A DNA stretch of 64,000 nucleotides, from the NCBI GenBank assembly GCA_016713525.1, contig JADJOZ010000001.1:434001-498000 (forward strand), given 5' to 3'. Numbering within the stretch: the stretch's first letter is position 1; each line of letters starts with the position of its first letter. Source of the DNA: Bacteroidota bacterium (GTDB lineage: Bacteria > Bacteroidota > Bacteroidia > AKYH767-A > OLB10). This document shows, piece by piece, positions 16,405 to 25,858 of the stretch. The notes under the pieces were generated by a model. The model was not told the origin of the DNA. It did not search any database and saw only the letters and a program-made list of their open reading frames with translations. Both the position numbers and the translations under genes were made by a program.

Positions 16405-16971
16405 ATGAAAAATAAGAACATAATTTTACTCGCAACAGCGACATTAATTGTAACTAACATCTTTACTGGTTGTAAAAAAGATGATGATGATCCAACGAAT
16501 CCCGGAACACCTAATGAATCCGAATTAATTACTACCGCAGTGCTCACTTTCACCGATTCAGCAGGTGTGGCACCTGATGTGACTGCAATTTTCAGAGATA
16601 CCGATGGAGATGGTGGAGCAGCTCCTACGCAGTTCGACACGATCAGACTGAAGAATAATACCACCTACTTTATGGATGTTTTGTTATTGGATGAATCTGG
16701 AAGTCCAACCGACACTATTTCCAATGAGGTAGAAGAAGAAGCTGTTGATCACATGTTCTTTTATACACAATCAGGAGTAAATATTATTACTACTTATCTC
16801 GATTCTGATTCTAATGGATTACCTCTGTGATTACTAACACGATGGGTAACAGGCAATGTGAGTTCTGGCACTTCAACAATCACATTAAATCATCATCCGG
16901 GAGTAAAAGACGGAACTCAGGCACCCGGCGAAACAGATATTGAAGTGGTATTTGAATCGAGAGTTGAGTAA
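16405..16971 (+). pseudogene. Lipoprotein downstream of the TonB receptor, with an in-frame TGA
   Basis: The product starts with a lipoprotein signal (lipobox IFTGC) followed by an acidic KKDDDDPTN linker. The domain contains HMFFYTQSG and later HHPGVKDGTQAPGETDIEVVF. A TGA at 16828-16830 interrupts the frame after DSNGLPL, but the same frame continues for 46 codons to TAA at 16969-16971, with LTRWVTGNVSSGTSTITLNHH. A Gly (GGA) is the expected residue here, so a G-to-T substitution explains the stop. Together with the His/Cys-rich protein and the receptor it probably forms one operon for uptake of a metal or metallophore. No named family is assigned. Confidence 0.7.
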
Positions 16972-17038
16972 AAAAATGATTCAATATTTGATGTAATATT
17001 TAATCCCGAATGCGATTGAAATTGTTAATGAGTATAAA

Positions 17039-17076
17039 AAAATCAACCATTCGGACCTAAACCGGATGGTTGATTT
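17039..17076. terminator. Bidirectional hairpin terminator between the lipoprotein and flippase genes
   Basis: The stem AAATCAACCATTCGG pairs with CCGGATGGTTGATTT around the loop ACCTAAA, with an A-run on the left and T's on the right. It serves two convergent genes and includes the last codons and stop (17057) of the flippase gene. Confidence 0.75.
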
Positions 17077-18398
17077 CAGACTCCGAAATTCTTAATTTCT
17101 TAAAAATGTAATAAGTTGAGAATAAAGGAATAATCACATTTATGAAAATTAGTGCTACTGCCATTCCGGAAGAACCGATTTTAGGTACCAAAAACCATGC
17201 AACAACCAATCCGGTAATAATTGCAATACCATAAATTCTTATTCGAAACGCTAATAAATCGAGTGCCTGTAACAACGGATGAATCCAGAAGAAAACGGCC
17301 GAAATTAATGCTGCAGCTGTTAAAATGTAAAATGGTTCACCAGCTTCTAAATATTCTGATCCAAAAACAGTGGTCATAATTATTTGATTAAAGAAAAACG
17401 CAACTAGCATAAATAAGGTAGCCGGAATTGAAGCCAACACTGAAAGTTTAATTATCATTTTTTAATTGCAGCAATTTGTTTATCTGCATATAAAAGACAT
17501 AACTGAGGGTAAATAGAATTCGCCAGCGGACCGGTAATTGTTAATATAGCGAAGGCCATTTTCTTTCCCACATTATAAAATCCTGCCTGAGTAGGATTGC
17601 CAACCCAAAGTCCAATCAACAAAACATCTCCCATATTGATCAGGGATTGCATGGTTTGACTTATAGAATTTTTAAATGTGAATTGCCAAATTGATTTGAA
17701 TTCACTTTGAATTAATCTCATGGGTGATCCAATGTGAGCACGTAATTCAGGATAAAGTTCTTTATAAGCATTTATTACAGGTACCATGGTAAATACCAAT
17801 TTGGATATTATAACTGCAACAAGAAATACATACATGTTTTTTGGATAAAAAAACAAAGCCAGTATTATCAATACCACCTCTGCAACATCCATCAGCATTT
17901 GTGCTTTGGCATTTGCTTTAAATTTATAATAAAGTCGTAATGCTCCCCGACTTACGTTTGCAAAGTATGTTCCTGAATTACCAACTGCAAAAATAAAGCA
18001 TACCATCCCAAACCGGGAGTTTTTATAAATGAATCGTATGAGAACAGAATTAATACACCAATGACAACCACAACTAATGATGCAGCTACAGCACTTGCAA
18101 AAGTACAGACCTTAATCAGGGAAACTAATTTGTTGATTTCCCCATCAGTTTTGTATTTTGAGCCAAACCTGATAACAACAGCACCCAGGTTTAAATTTAA
18201 AATTGCCTGAATTGTAACAATAAAGGCAGTCATTACTGCAAAAATTCCGTAAAGCTCAGCCCCCAGACCACGGGCTATTACAATGCTTCTGATGAAGGTC
18301 ATCCCAGCTCCAAAAGAATTGGAAAACAGTACCCAAAAACTATTTTTAAACAGGGTTTTGCTCTGTTTATCAAGTCTTTTGCTAACAGTTTTTATCAT
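17057..18398 (-). pseudogene. Polysaccharide flippase (Wzx/MATE-like), two frameshifts
   Basis: An inner membrane oligosaccharide flippase of about 447 residues and about 12 transmembrane segments. The N-terminal pattern KNSFWVLFSNSFGAGMTFIRSIVIARGLGAELYGIFA is the classic start of polysaccharide biosynthesis (PST) proteins. The frame breaks twice. At A5 (17989-17993 on the plus strand) adding one base restores YALFFAVGNSGTYF. At T6 (17458-17463) adding one base restores AAIKKMIIKLSVLA. Both are homopolymer deletions. No glycan biosynthesis genes are adjacent, so its substrate is unknown. Confidence 0.8.
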
Positions 18399-18564
18399 CA
18401 GAAATCTGGCAGGCTATCGGTAGTTGTAAAATTGGCTGAAGGCATGCAAAATTACAATAAAAACTTATACAAGTTGAATACTTAAACTGATGGTGATCAG
18501 CATAATATCCCTCAAACTTAGGTTTCACTGCAATTTTTTCAAGGTTTTAATAACATTCTTCCCG

Positions 18565-21543
18565 TTACTGCACCGTAATTTCGTCCACAAAGATCCAGGC
18601 TTTATCACCGGCGCCGGGATGCCAGGGAGGACAAACGGCAGGATTCTTAGCTGTTACTCTTATATATCGTGCTTTTCGAACGGGAAAATCAGATCGGAAG
18701 TTTTCAGTGAAGGCACCATCTTTATTTTTAGGAATGGTATTAACATAATTGTATACCGGTTCAAAAGTTTTATTGTCGTTGGAAATTTCAAAACTGATTT
18801 CTTCAGGAAGCCAGATCCAGGAAGGATACTGCTGCAAGAATGAAGCTGCAATCATAGAAATGTTGCGCGATTCATGTAAGTCAATGGTGACGTTCATGTC
18901 GATGCCATGAAAACCCTGCCATGAACCAAATGCATTAGGCTCTCCGTAAATACCATCTATTAACCCCATATCACCTCCGGCAGTGTATAAATGACTGTAT
19001 TTGGTTGTATAATAGACATCTCTTTTATAGGGAAGTTTTAAAAATGATGACTCTTCAACAGCACTTGCTTCAAAGCCCGCCTTAGTCGCCATCATCCTTA
19101 ATATAGTAGTTGATGTAATATAAATGGGGTTTGTGTAAATGGCAGATTTTGTTGTGGGTACCGAGCCATCGATCGTATAATGTATGGTTGCTTGCGGAGT
19201 GTAAGTATACATCGCCACTTTACATGAGTCGTAAAAAGATTTTTCGCCTGAAACAAGATATGGAATCATAACTACCGGAGAGGATGGTGAAATCGGAGCA
19301 GGAACACCGGTAAGCTCTTTAATGTCGCCGCTAAGCACAAATGTCAGATTGCCACCTTTCATAATGTCCTGATGTTGTAATCCAGTTCCCCCGGGAATTC
19401 CGGTTTTTCCGGATTTGAATTCTTTGCCATTCAAAAGCAACTGCTTTACATAAATGTTTTTTTCGGAACTGTCGGCTGTTATTACAAAAGGTGTTTTCGT
19501 ATGTGCATTCACCGTTATCTTATCAAACAGAGGAGAACCAATAGTGTAGGAGGGGACTCCGGGGCAAACCGGATAGAAGCCCATTGCTGAAAATACAAAC
19601 CAGGCTGACATTTGTCCGCAATCTTCATTTCCTATTAAACCATCTCTTTTATTGGTATAAAATTCTTTCATAATCTTCCTGCTCAATGCTGCAGTGCGGT
19701 AGGGCTTATCGGACCATTGATACAGATAAATCATGTGGTGACTGGGTTCATTCCCATGCGCATATTGACCAATCATACCACTAATATCAGGTTGCGAACG
19801 GCCTGTGATGGCAGCTTGCGTGCTGAATAACGTATCTAACCGTCCAGTGAAAGCCGATACACCTCCCATCATTGAAATCATTCCGGGAATATCATGAGGA
19901 GCAAACCAGGTATATTGCCAGGCATTTGCTTCTGTGTAAATGCCACTTACTTCATAAGGATCGAAAGGCTTTACCCAATTCGAATTCTTCTTGCCTCGCA
20001 TGAAACCACTTTCAATATCATACACATTCAAATACTATTTAGATCGCTTTCTGTATGTATCAACTATTGTTGGATCATAATTCAGAGATTGTCCCACACT
20101 TGCAATACACCAATCGTTGTAAGCATACTCCAGTGTTTTTGAAACGGATTCATTTTCTTTGTCTGCCGGAATATATCCCTGATTTTTATAAAACTTCATT
20201 CCTAAATGATCCTGTTCACCACTTTTCAGCATGGCTTCCATTGCCAGATTCGCATCATAGCCACGGATATTTTTAAACCAGGCATCTGTAATAACTGGTA
20301 CACTGTGATAGCCAATCATACATCCTGTTTCATTGGAGGCTAACTCCCATACAGGTAATAATCCCGATTCCGAATATTTCTGCAACAAAGCATTCACAAA
20401 TTCATTAGCTCGTACTGTATCAATGATTGTAAATAAAGGATGCAATGCACGGAATGTATCCCATAACGAAAATACCGAGTACATAGGACCATTTTTCATG
20501 GTATGAATTTTACCATCCATTCCGCGATATTGCCCATCTACATCAGAAAGAATATTCGGTGCAATCATAGTATGATACAATGATGTATAAAAATTCACCT
20601 GATCTTCTTTAGTTCCACCTTCCACCACAATTCGTGATAATTCTGCCTCCCAGACCGCTGCTGCATCTTTTATTACTTTTGTGAAATCCCAATGAGGCAT
20701 TTCAGTTGTCAGATTCAGTTTTGCATTCGCAGTGCTAACAGTTGAAATTCCAACTTTCACTAACACCGATTCATTCTTCTTGGTGGCATACTTAAACCAA
20801 CCTTTGACTCCCTGCAAATCCTGAATGGTTTTTCCGGTTATTTTTTTACCATCCGATGATTCCAGTCCGTAAGCATTAAACGGTTTTGAAAATTCTGCAT
20901 AGAAATATACAATATGATCCTTCGCCCATCCTGTTGAACGCCGGTAACCGGAGATAGCGTGATCATTTTCTATGGTGATGGAAGCATCTGTTACCTTATC
21001 ACTGATTCCATGAATTAAATCGGTTATAATTACAGAGTTTTCACTTTCCTGAAAGGTATATTTTTGCATACCACATCGGGTAGTGGCACTCATCTCAGCT
21101 TGTATTTTATGATCTTCCAGTTGCACCCGGTAATATCCCGGTGAAGCACGCTCAGTACTTTTTGAAAATGCTGATCTGTATCCGGTTAAAGGATTTTTTT
21201 CATCACCTGCATTCAATTGAACACCATCGGTGGCCATAAACATAATATCGCCATAATCGGATGCACCAGTTCCGCTAAGGTGGGTATGACTGAATCCTAT
21301 TATAGTTGGATTCGATGAATGATATCCCGAACAATTTTCCCAGCCACTGGTACGGGTATCTGGACTTAGCTGTACCATTCCAAATGGTGTTGTTGCTCCC
21401 GGAAATGTGTGGCCGAATCCATCAGTTCCAATAAACGGATTCACCAAAGTATACAAGGGTTGCTTTTGCCCAAACAGATTTCCTGCACTAAGTATTGAAA
21501 ATAGTAAAGTGATTCCGGTCGAAATATTAATTAACTTTTTCAT
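18565..21543 (-). pseudogene. GH92 alpha-mannosidase, secreted, interrupted by an in-frame TAG
   Basis: Family GH92 enzymes are Ca-dependent exo-alpha-mannosidases that trim N-glycans. The signal peptide ends SILSAGNLFGQ. The N-terminal GH92 domain begins VNPFIGTDGFGHTFPGATTPFGMVQLSPDT; the catalytic domain contains FSLWDTFRALHPLFT and GLIGNEDCGQMSAWFVFSAMGFYPVCPGVPSYTIG, including the Glu/Asp catalytic region. A chitobiase/FN3-like segment and a C-terminal discoidin (F5/8) domain end the protein. A TAG at 20035-20037 lies in RSK-stop-YLNVYD, where a Tyr is probably expected (TAY to TAG). The start MKKLINIS at 21543 is preferred to an upstream Met. It belongs to an operon with an aspartylglucosaminidase and a sugar transporter. 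Confidence 0.85.
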
Positions 21544-21650
21544 CTGATAGGATGCTAACAAGATTTGTGAATTGAAGATAAAAAGCTATAATTATTACAT
21601 AAGAATTCGTTCCTAAAGAATGAATTCTTATGTATAAGAGAACGTACAAT

Positions 21651-22625
21651 TTATTTTTGCCAGTGATCAGAACTGATCAGGGAATTTCCTTCTTTATTAT
21701 GAAGTGCAAAATTAAAACCGGGATGAATGGCATAACTTCCATATTCTCCCTGTTTGTTGATAGCGAGAAAACCTACCTGAAGATCCTTCACATCTTTTTC
21801 GTGCTTCACAATTCTTTCAACAGCTTCTTTGCAGGCTTCTTCCGGAGTTCGTCCCTGGCGCATGAGTTCAACTACCAAAAAGCTTCCACATTGACGGATC
21901 ACGGTTTCTCCTAAACCGGTTGCACAGGCAGCTCCAATTTCATTGTCAACATATAGTCCGGCACCAATAATAGGGGAGTCACCTACACGACCATGCATTT
22001 TATAGGCAAGTCCGCTGGTAGTACAGGAACCGCTTAAATTCCCATTAACATCAATTGCCAGCATGCCAATGGTATCGTGATTTTCGATATTGATGATAGG
22101 TTTATACTGACTTTCTTTAAGCCATTCTCGCCATGCTTTTTCACTAGTTTCAGTCAGTAATTTTTCTTTTTTGAATCCTTGTGCAATAGCAAATTCCAAA
22201 GCACCATCGCCTACCAACATTACGTGCGGAGTTTTTTCCATAACTCTTCTTGCAACAGAAATTGGGTTCACAATATGTTCGAGACATGCTACAGAACCGC
22301 AATCTCCGAATTCATTCATGATACAGGCATCCAGTGTCACTCTTCCATCACGATCAGGTAAGCCACCTCTTCCCACACTTGTTTGGGCGGGATCAGATTC
22401 AACAATCATAACGCCGTTCTCCACAGCATCGAGTGCCCGACCACCATTCGACAATACTTTCCATGCTTCAGCATTCGCCACTAAACCGTGATCCCAGGTT
22501 GATATTACCAATGGTTTGGAGGACATTCCTCCGGGAATACTGCCTGCCATGCTGAACTTTGGTAAGATACCGGCAGCAACTGTTCCTAATGCAGCTGTTT
22601 TTATAAAATCTCTTCTGCTTTTCAA
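21651..22625 (-). CDS. N4-(beta-N-acetylglucosaminyl)-L-asparaginase (aspartylglucosaminidase)
   Basis: An Ntn hydrolase that cleaves the GlcNAc-Asn bond of N-glycosylated proteins. The 324-residue precursor has a twin-arginine signal (KSRRDFIKTAALG), suggesting export in folded form. The self-cleavage site and nucleophile are in ENHDTIGMLAIDVNGNLSGSCTTSG, with Thr185 becoming the N-terminal catalytic residue of the beta subunit. GRVGDSPIIGAGLYVDNEIGAACATGLGE is the family signature following it. It lies 11 bases downstream of the sugar transporter and 107 bases upstream of GH92, consistent with one N-glycan catabolic operon. Confidence 0.94.
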   Translation of the reverse strand: MKSRRDFIKTAALGTVAAGILPKFSMAGSIPGGMSSKPLVISTWDHGLVANAEAWKVLSNGGRALDAVENGVMIVESDPAQTSVGRGGLPDRDGRVTLDACIMNEFGDCGSVACLEHIVNPISVARRVMEKTPHVMLVGDGALEFAIAQGFKKEKLLTETSEKAWREWLKESQYKPIINIENHDTIGMLAIDVNGNLSGSCTTSGLAYKMHGRVGDSPIIGAGLYVDNEIGAACATGLGETVIRQCGSFLVVELMRQGRTPEEACKEAVERIVKHEKDVKDLQVGFLAINKQGEYGSYAIHPGFNFALHNKEGNSLISSDHWQK

Positions 22626-22636
22626 TGTTGTAATTT

Positions 22637-23884
22637 TTAAAGTATGGTGTTTCTTTTTTTATCCCGGTCAAGTTGATATCCTGTAGTACCGAAATATAAT
22701 ATATATGCATAGCACAGTATCACTGCCATCAATGCCTGTTGCAATCCTATTTGATCAGCAAGGAATCCGGTAGCAACCGGAACTATGGCGCCACCTACTA
22801 TGGCCATACATAAAATTCCTGAGCCTTGTCCTGTATATTTTCCCAATCCCGACATCGACATAGTGAAAATATTAGCGAACATGATTGAATTAAATAATCC
22901 AACCGCAATTATACTGTACATAGCAATTGGTCCGGTGGTATTGGTACTTATTAAAATCAGAACTATCGCAGCAATGGCACAAGTAGTAAGCAGCAATTGG
23001 GGTTTAATACGTTGTAAAATTGCAGCGCCAATAAATCTTCCTACCATAGCACCTCCCCAATAAAAGGAAACATATTTGCCGGCATCGGCTTCAGCCAGAC
23101 CACCAATTTGTGGTTCCATCAGATAGTTTACCATGAAACTGCCAATTGTTACTTCACCACCAACATAAAGGAATATAGCAATGGCACCACGCATTAAATG
23201 ACCATATTGCCAGGCGCTTTTCTTACCATAGTGATTAGTTTCGTGATACTGTTCCATGGTTGCATCATTGATTGATGGTAGCTTGGATATTGCAATTAAC
23301 ACTGCAATTAGTCCAAGTAGCAACGCAATACCAATGTAAGGTCCCTGGACACTTGCAGCTTCTTCAGCAGGAGAACGATGCACTCCTGTAGCATCCAGAA
23401 TAAGCAACGAACCAAATAAAGGCGCAATGGTAGTTCCTAATGAGTTAATGGCTTGTGTCAGGTTCAATCTGCTGGATGCAGTTTCAGGTGGTCCCAGCAC
23501 AGCTACAAACGGATTGGCTGCAACCTGTAGTATTGTTATTCCCGATGCCAGTATAAATAAAGCAGTCAGGAAAAAGGTATAAGATATAAGGATGGATGCA
23601 GGGAAAAATAAAAGTGCCCCAAGTCCGGTAATGCTTAATCCCATCACAATCCCTTTTTTATATCCGATTTTTGATATAATAGCACCGGCAGGAATAGATG
23701 TAATAAAGTATGCACCAAAAAAACAAAATTGAATCAACATGGTGCGTGTGTAATTCAAATCGAATAATCCCTTCAAATGTGGAATTAGAATATAATTCAA
23801 TACCGTTATAAATCCCCACATGAAAAATAGGGTACTCAGTAACGCTAAGGAATAAGTGTGGTTGGTGGATGTTCCGTTATTCAT
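22637..23884 (-). CDS. Sugar:proton symporter of the FucP-type MFS family
   Basis: A 415-residue major facilitator with 12 hydrophobic segments. The FucP/GluP family pattern is clear: LALLSTLFFMWGFITVLNYILIPHLKGLFDLNYTRTMLIQFCFFGAYFITSIPAG at the start, and LILASGITILQVAANPFVAVLGPPETASSRLNLTQAINSLGTTIAPLFGS. Substrates in this family include fucose, glucose, mannose and N-acetylglucosamine. Given the co-transcribed mannosidase and aspartylglucosaminidase, mannose or GlcNAc from N-glycans is the likely substrate. It is the first gene of the operon, with a candidate -7 box at 23927-23934. Confidence 0.9.
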   Translation of the reverse strand: MNNGTSTNHTYSLALLSTLFFMWGFITVLNYILIPHLKGLFDLNYTRTMLIQFCFFGAYFITSIPAGAIISKIGYKKGIVMGLSITGLGALLFFPASILISYTFFLTALFILASGITILQVAANPFVAVLGPPETASSRLNLTQAINSLGTTIAPLFGSLLILDATGVHRSPAEEAASVQGPYIGIALLLGLIAVLIAISKLPSINDATMEQYHETNHYGKKSAWQYGHLMRGAIAIFLYVGGEVTIGSFMVNYLMEPQIGGLAEADAGKYVSFYWGGAMVGRFIGAAILQRIKPQLLLTTCAIAAIVLILISTNTTGPIAMYSIIAVGLFNSIMFANIFTMSMSGLGKYTGQGSGILCMAIVGGAIVPVATGFLADQIGLQQALMAVILCYAYILYFGTTGYQLDRDKKRNTIL

Positions 23885-23926
23885 AAACTAAAATACCGGT
23901 TCAAGGTAGGCATATTTATCAGAAAG

Positions 23927-23934
23927 CAAATGTA
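23927..23934 (-). promoter_or_regulatory. Candidate -7 promoter box (TACATTTG) of the N-glycan operon
   Basis: On the minus strand TACATTTG matches TAnnTTTG and would give a leader of about 37 nt before the transporter ATG. Confidence 0.45.
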
Positions 23935-24111
23935 GAAGTTTTGCTACCCTTATAAGTGCAGTAAATTTTAATTCGGTTTTAACTTTTATGGTATTAAAAA
24001 CCAGTTCACTGATGTTCTATACCTTATTCTTACCGAAACATATCTAATGTATTGTAAATCGCATATGACCGAAATTGTCTTATGACTAAAATTCACCAGA
24101 TTTGGGGTACA

Positions 24112-24140
24112 GTTCACCCTCCATTTTATACCGGTTCACC
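24112..24140 (+). promoter_or_regulatory. Direct repeats GTTCACC spaced 22 bp in a divergent promoter region
   Basis: ACAGTTCACC (GTTCACC at 24112-24118) and CCGGTTCACC (GTTCACC at 24134-24140) lie in the 457-base spacer between the sugar transporter and the T9SS hydrolase. Related copies are CAGTTCACTG (about 24002) and ATTCACC at about 24091 and 24226. The spacing resembles LytTR-type direct-repeat operators. Nothing else was found in the spacer except the -7 box above. Confidence 0.35.
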
Positions 24141-24341
24141 TGCCAATAAGTGTATAAAATATTGAATATTAGATAAATGCGAAACCTTCAAATTGCCATT
24201 TTGACTAATTTTATTTTTAATCAAGTCAATTCACCTTTTTGCCCAGTTCTGAGTTCCGTTCGCCAAATATCGACGGTGACCTGTTGTGGTTTGGTTAATT
24301 TCGAGGTGTAATCAAAAATTGAACGGCAAATCAATACAAAT

Positions 24342-25568
24342 ATGAAAACAAACTCAACTATTAAAACGAAAATGATGCTAATCGCAATGATTGGCTTATT
24401 CATGACTACTAATCTGATGGCTCAACCCTGGGTAGTAGGCACAAAAGTGATGACTCTAACCGATGCTTCCAGAGGCAATCGTCAGATTGAAACGGAAGTA
24501 TTCTATCCTGCAGATGTTGCAGGTTATCAGGTCGCACTCGGCTCACCTGTCGATAAGCGATTCCCTGTATTAGTAGTAGGACATGGAACAGAAATCAGCT
24601 GGAACAACTATCAATACCTGTGGGACAAATTTGTGCCTAAAGGGTTTATTGTTGTAGTTCCTAAAACAGAGATGTCGAATACCCCCGATGTTGACGCTTA
24701 TGCACTTGATCTTGCATTTGTAGCAGCTGCCTTTGAAGGAATGCGTTGGGATAACACCTCATTCTTCTTCAAACGCCTTAATGGTAAAACAGGTGTGATG
24801 GGTCACTGAATGGGAGCAAGTGCTGCTGTACTCGCCTGCCAGTACAACACCTCAATTGATGCTCTTGTAACAATGGGCGCAACTTCAACAACTCCTGATG
24901 CAGTTGCTGCAGCAGCGTTAGTAACAACTCCGGCGGTAGTTTTTGCAGGTGGCGAAGATTGTGTTGCTCCTGATCAAATGCTATTGTATAACAATCTAGC
25001 ATCCTCATGTAAAACATATGTACATCTTGACGATGCTTCTCATTGTAATTTTGCTCAGGGTGCCGGAACATGTACCGGTTCTGAAGTTCTTTGCGGCGGG
25101 TTCCCCACTTCCTACCAGAACACAAATCACAAAACTACCTATTTGGTTGTATCTTTCTTAAGATATTACCTGAAATCGAATGCTCCTGCACTTGCAAAGT
25201 TTGAATGGAAGCTACAACGTAAGGCCAATCTTTCTTATATCATGAATTGTAATTCTATGGCTAGAGTAGGTGGATTTGATCAGACTATTGAAGAATCTGA
25301 AGATATGGTAATTACTGACCTTAAACTATTTCCTAATCCGGTTCTTTCAGGAAATCAGGTGAACCTTTCAATCCCATCTGATGAAGAAACTGTTGCAACC
25401 GTGATGGTAACTAATATGATTGGTCAGACTATCATGACTGAACAACTGTTCCTCGATGAGGATGCAAATCAGATATCTTTAGGCGTTGATCGCATTAAAC
25501 CAGGCTATTATTTTGTAACAATAATAAACGGTGACGGAAAGCTAACCAGGCCTCTTGTCATCCAGTAA
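24342..25568 (+). pseudogene. T9SS-secreted alpha/beta hydrolase with TGA at the catalytic serine codon
   Basis: A 408-residue exported hydrolase: signal peptide ending TTNLMAQ, an alpha/beta-hydrolase domain with FPVLVVGHGTEIS (oxyanion region), and the nucleophile elbow G-H-[TGA]-M-G at 24801-24815. The acid loop is VFAGGEDCVAPDQ and the catalytic His is in DDASHCNFAQG. A T9SS C-terminal sorting domain follows (KLFPNPVLSGNQVNLSI...PGYYFVTIINGDGKLTRPLVIQ). The frame is open on both sides of TGA (24807-24809). The general pattern resembles chlorophyllase/PETase-like secreted esterases, without proof of substrate. A TCA-to-TGA substitution is the simplest cause. Confidence 0.8.
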
Positions 25569-25586
25569 GTAGTGAACAAACGAGCG

Positions 25587-25616
25587 AAAACCCTGCCTTC
25601 CCCGGCGGGGTTTTTT
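25587..25616 (+). terminator. Rho-independent terminator after the T9SS hydrolase
   Basis: AACCCTGCC pairs with GGCGGGGTT (one T-G pair) around a short C-rich loop and is followed by a T-run (TTTTTTG). Confidence 0.85.
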
Positions 25617-25858
25617 GTTTTTTAAGGGTATTTTTCGCCAACTTTTCAGTCTATTGATAGTTATACAATCATTGTTCAAAACTTGTTTAAACTTCCAATT
25701 CCCTAAAATTCATTGATTTGGGCGTTTTTTTTAACAATAACCGGTGTAAAATTCCGGTTTATATAGTACATGAATGCTGCAGCCTTCTGGCAATATTGAT
25801 AACTTTACGCTTTCAAAACCGGCAGCAGATGCCCCGATTTTAATCAGTAAAAGAAGAA

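Noticed and set aside
16828..24809. A genome-wide reassignment of UGA (to Gly or Trp)
   Set aside because: UGA is used as a normal stop by many intact genes here (for example tsaC, the S4-domain gene, mutS2, acr3). The two internal TGAs stand for different residues (Gly, Ser), and a TAG interrupts a third gene.
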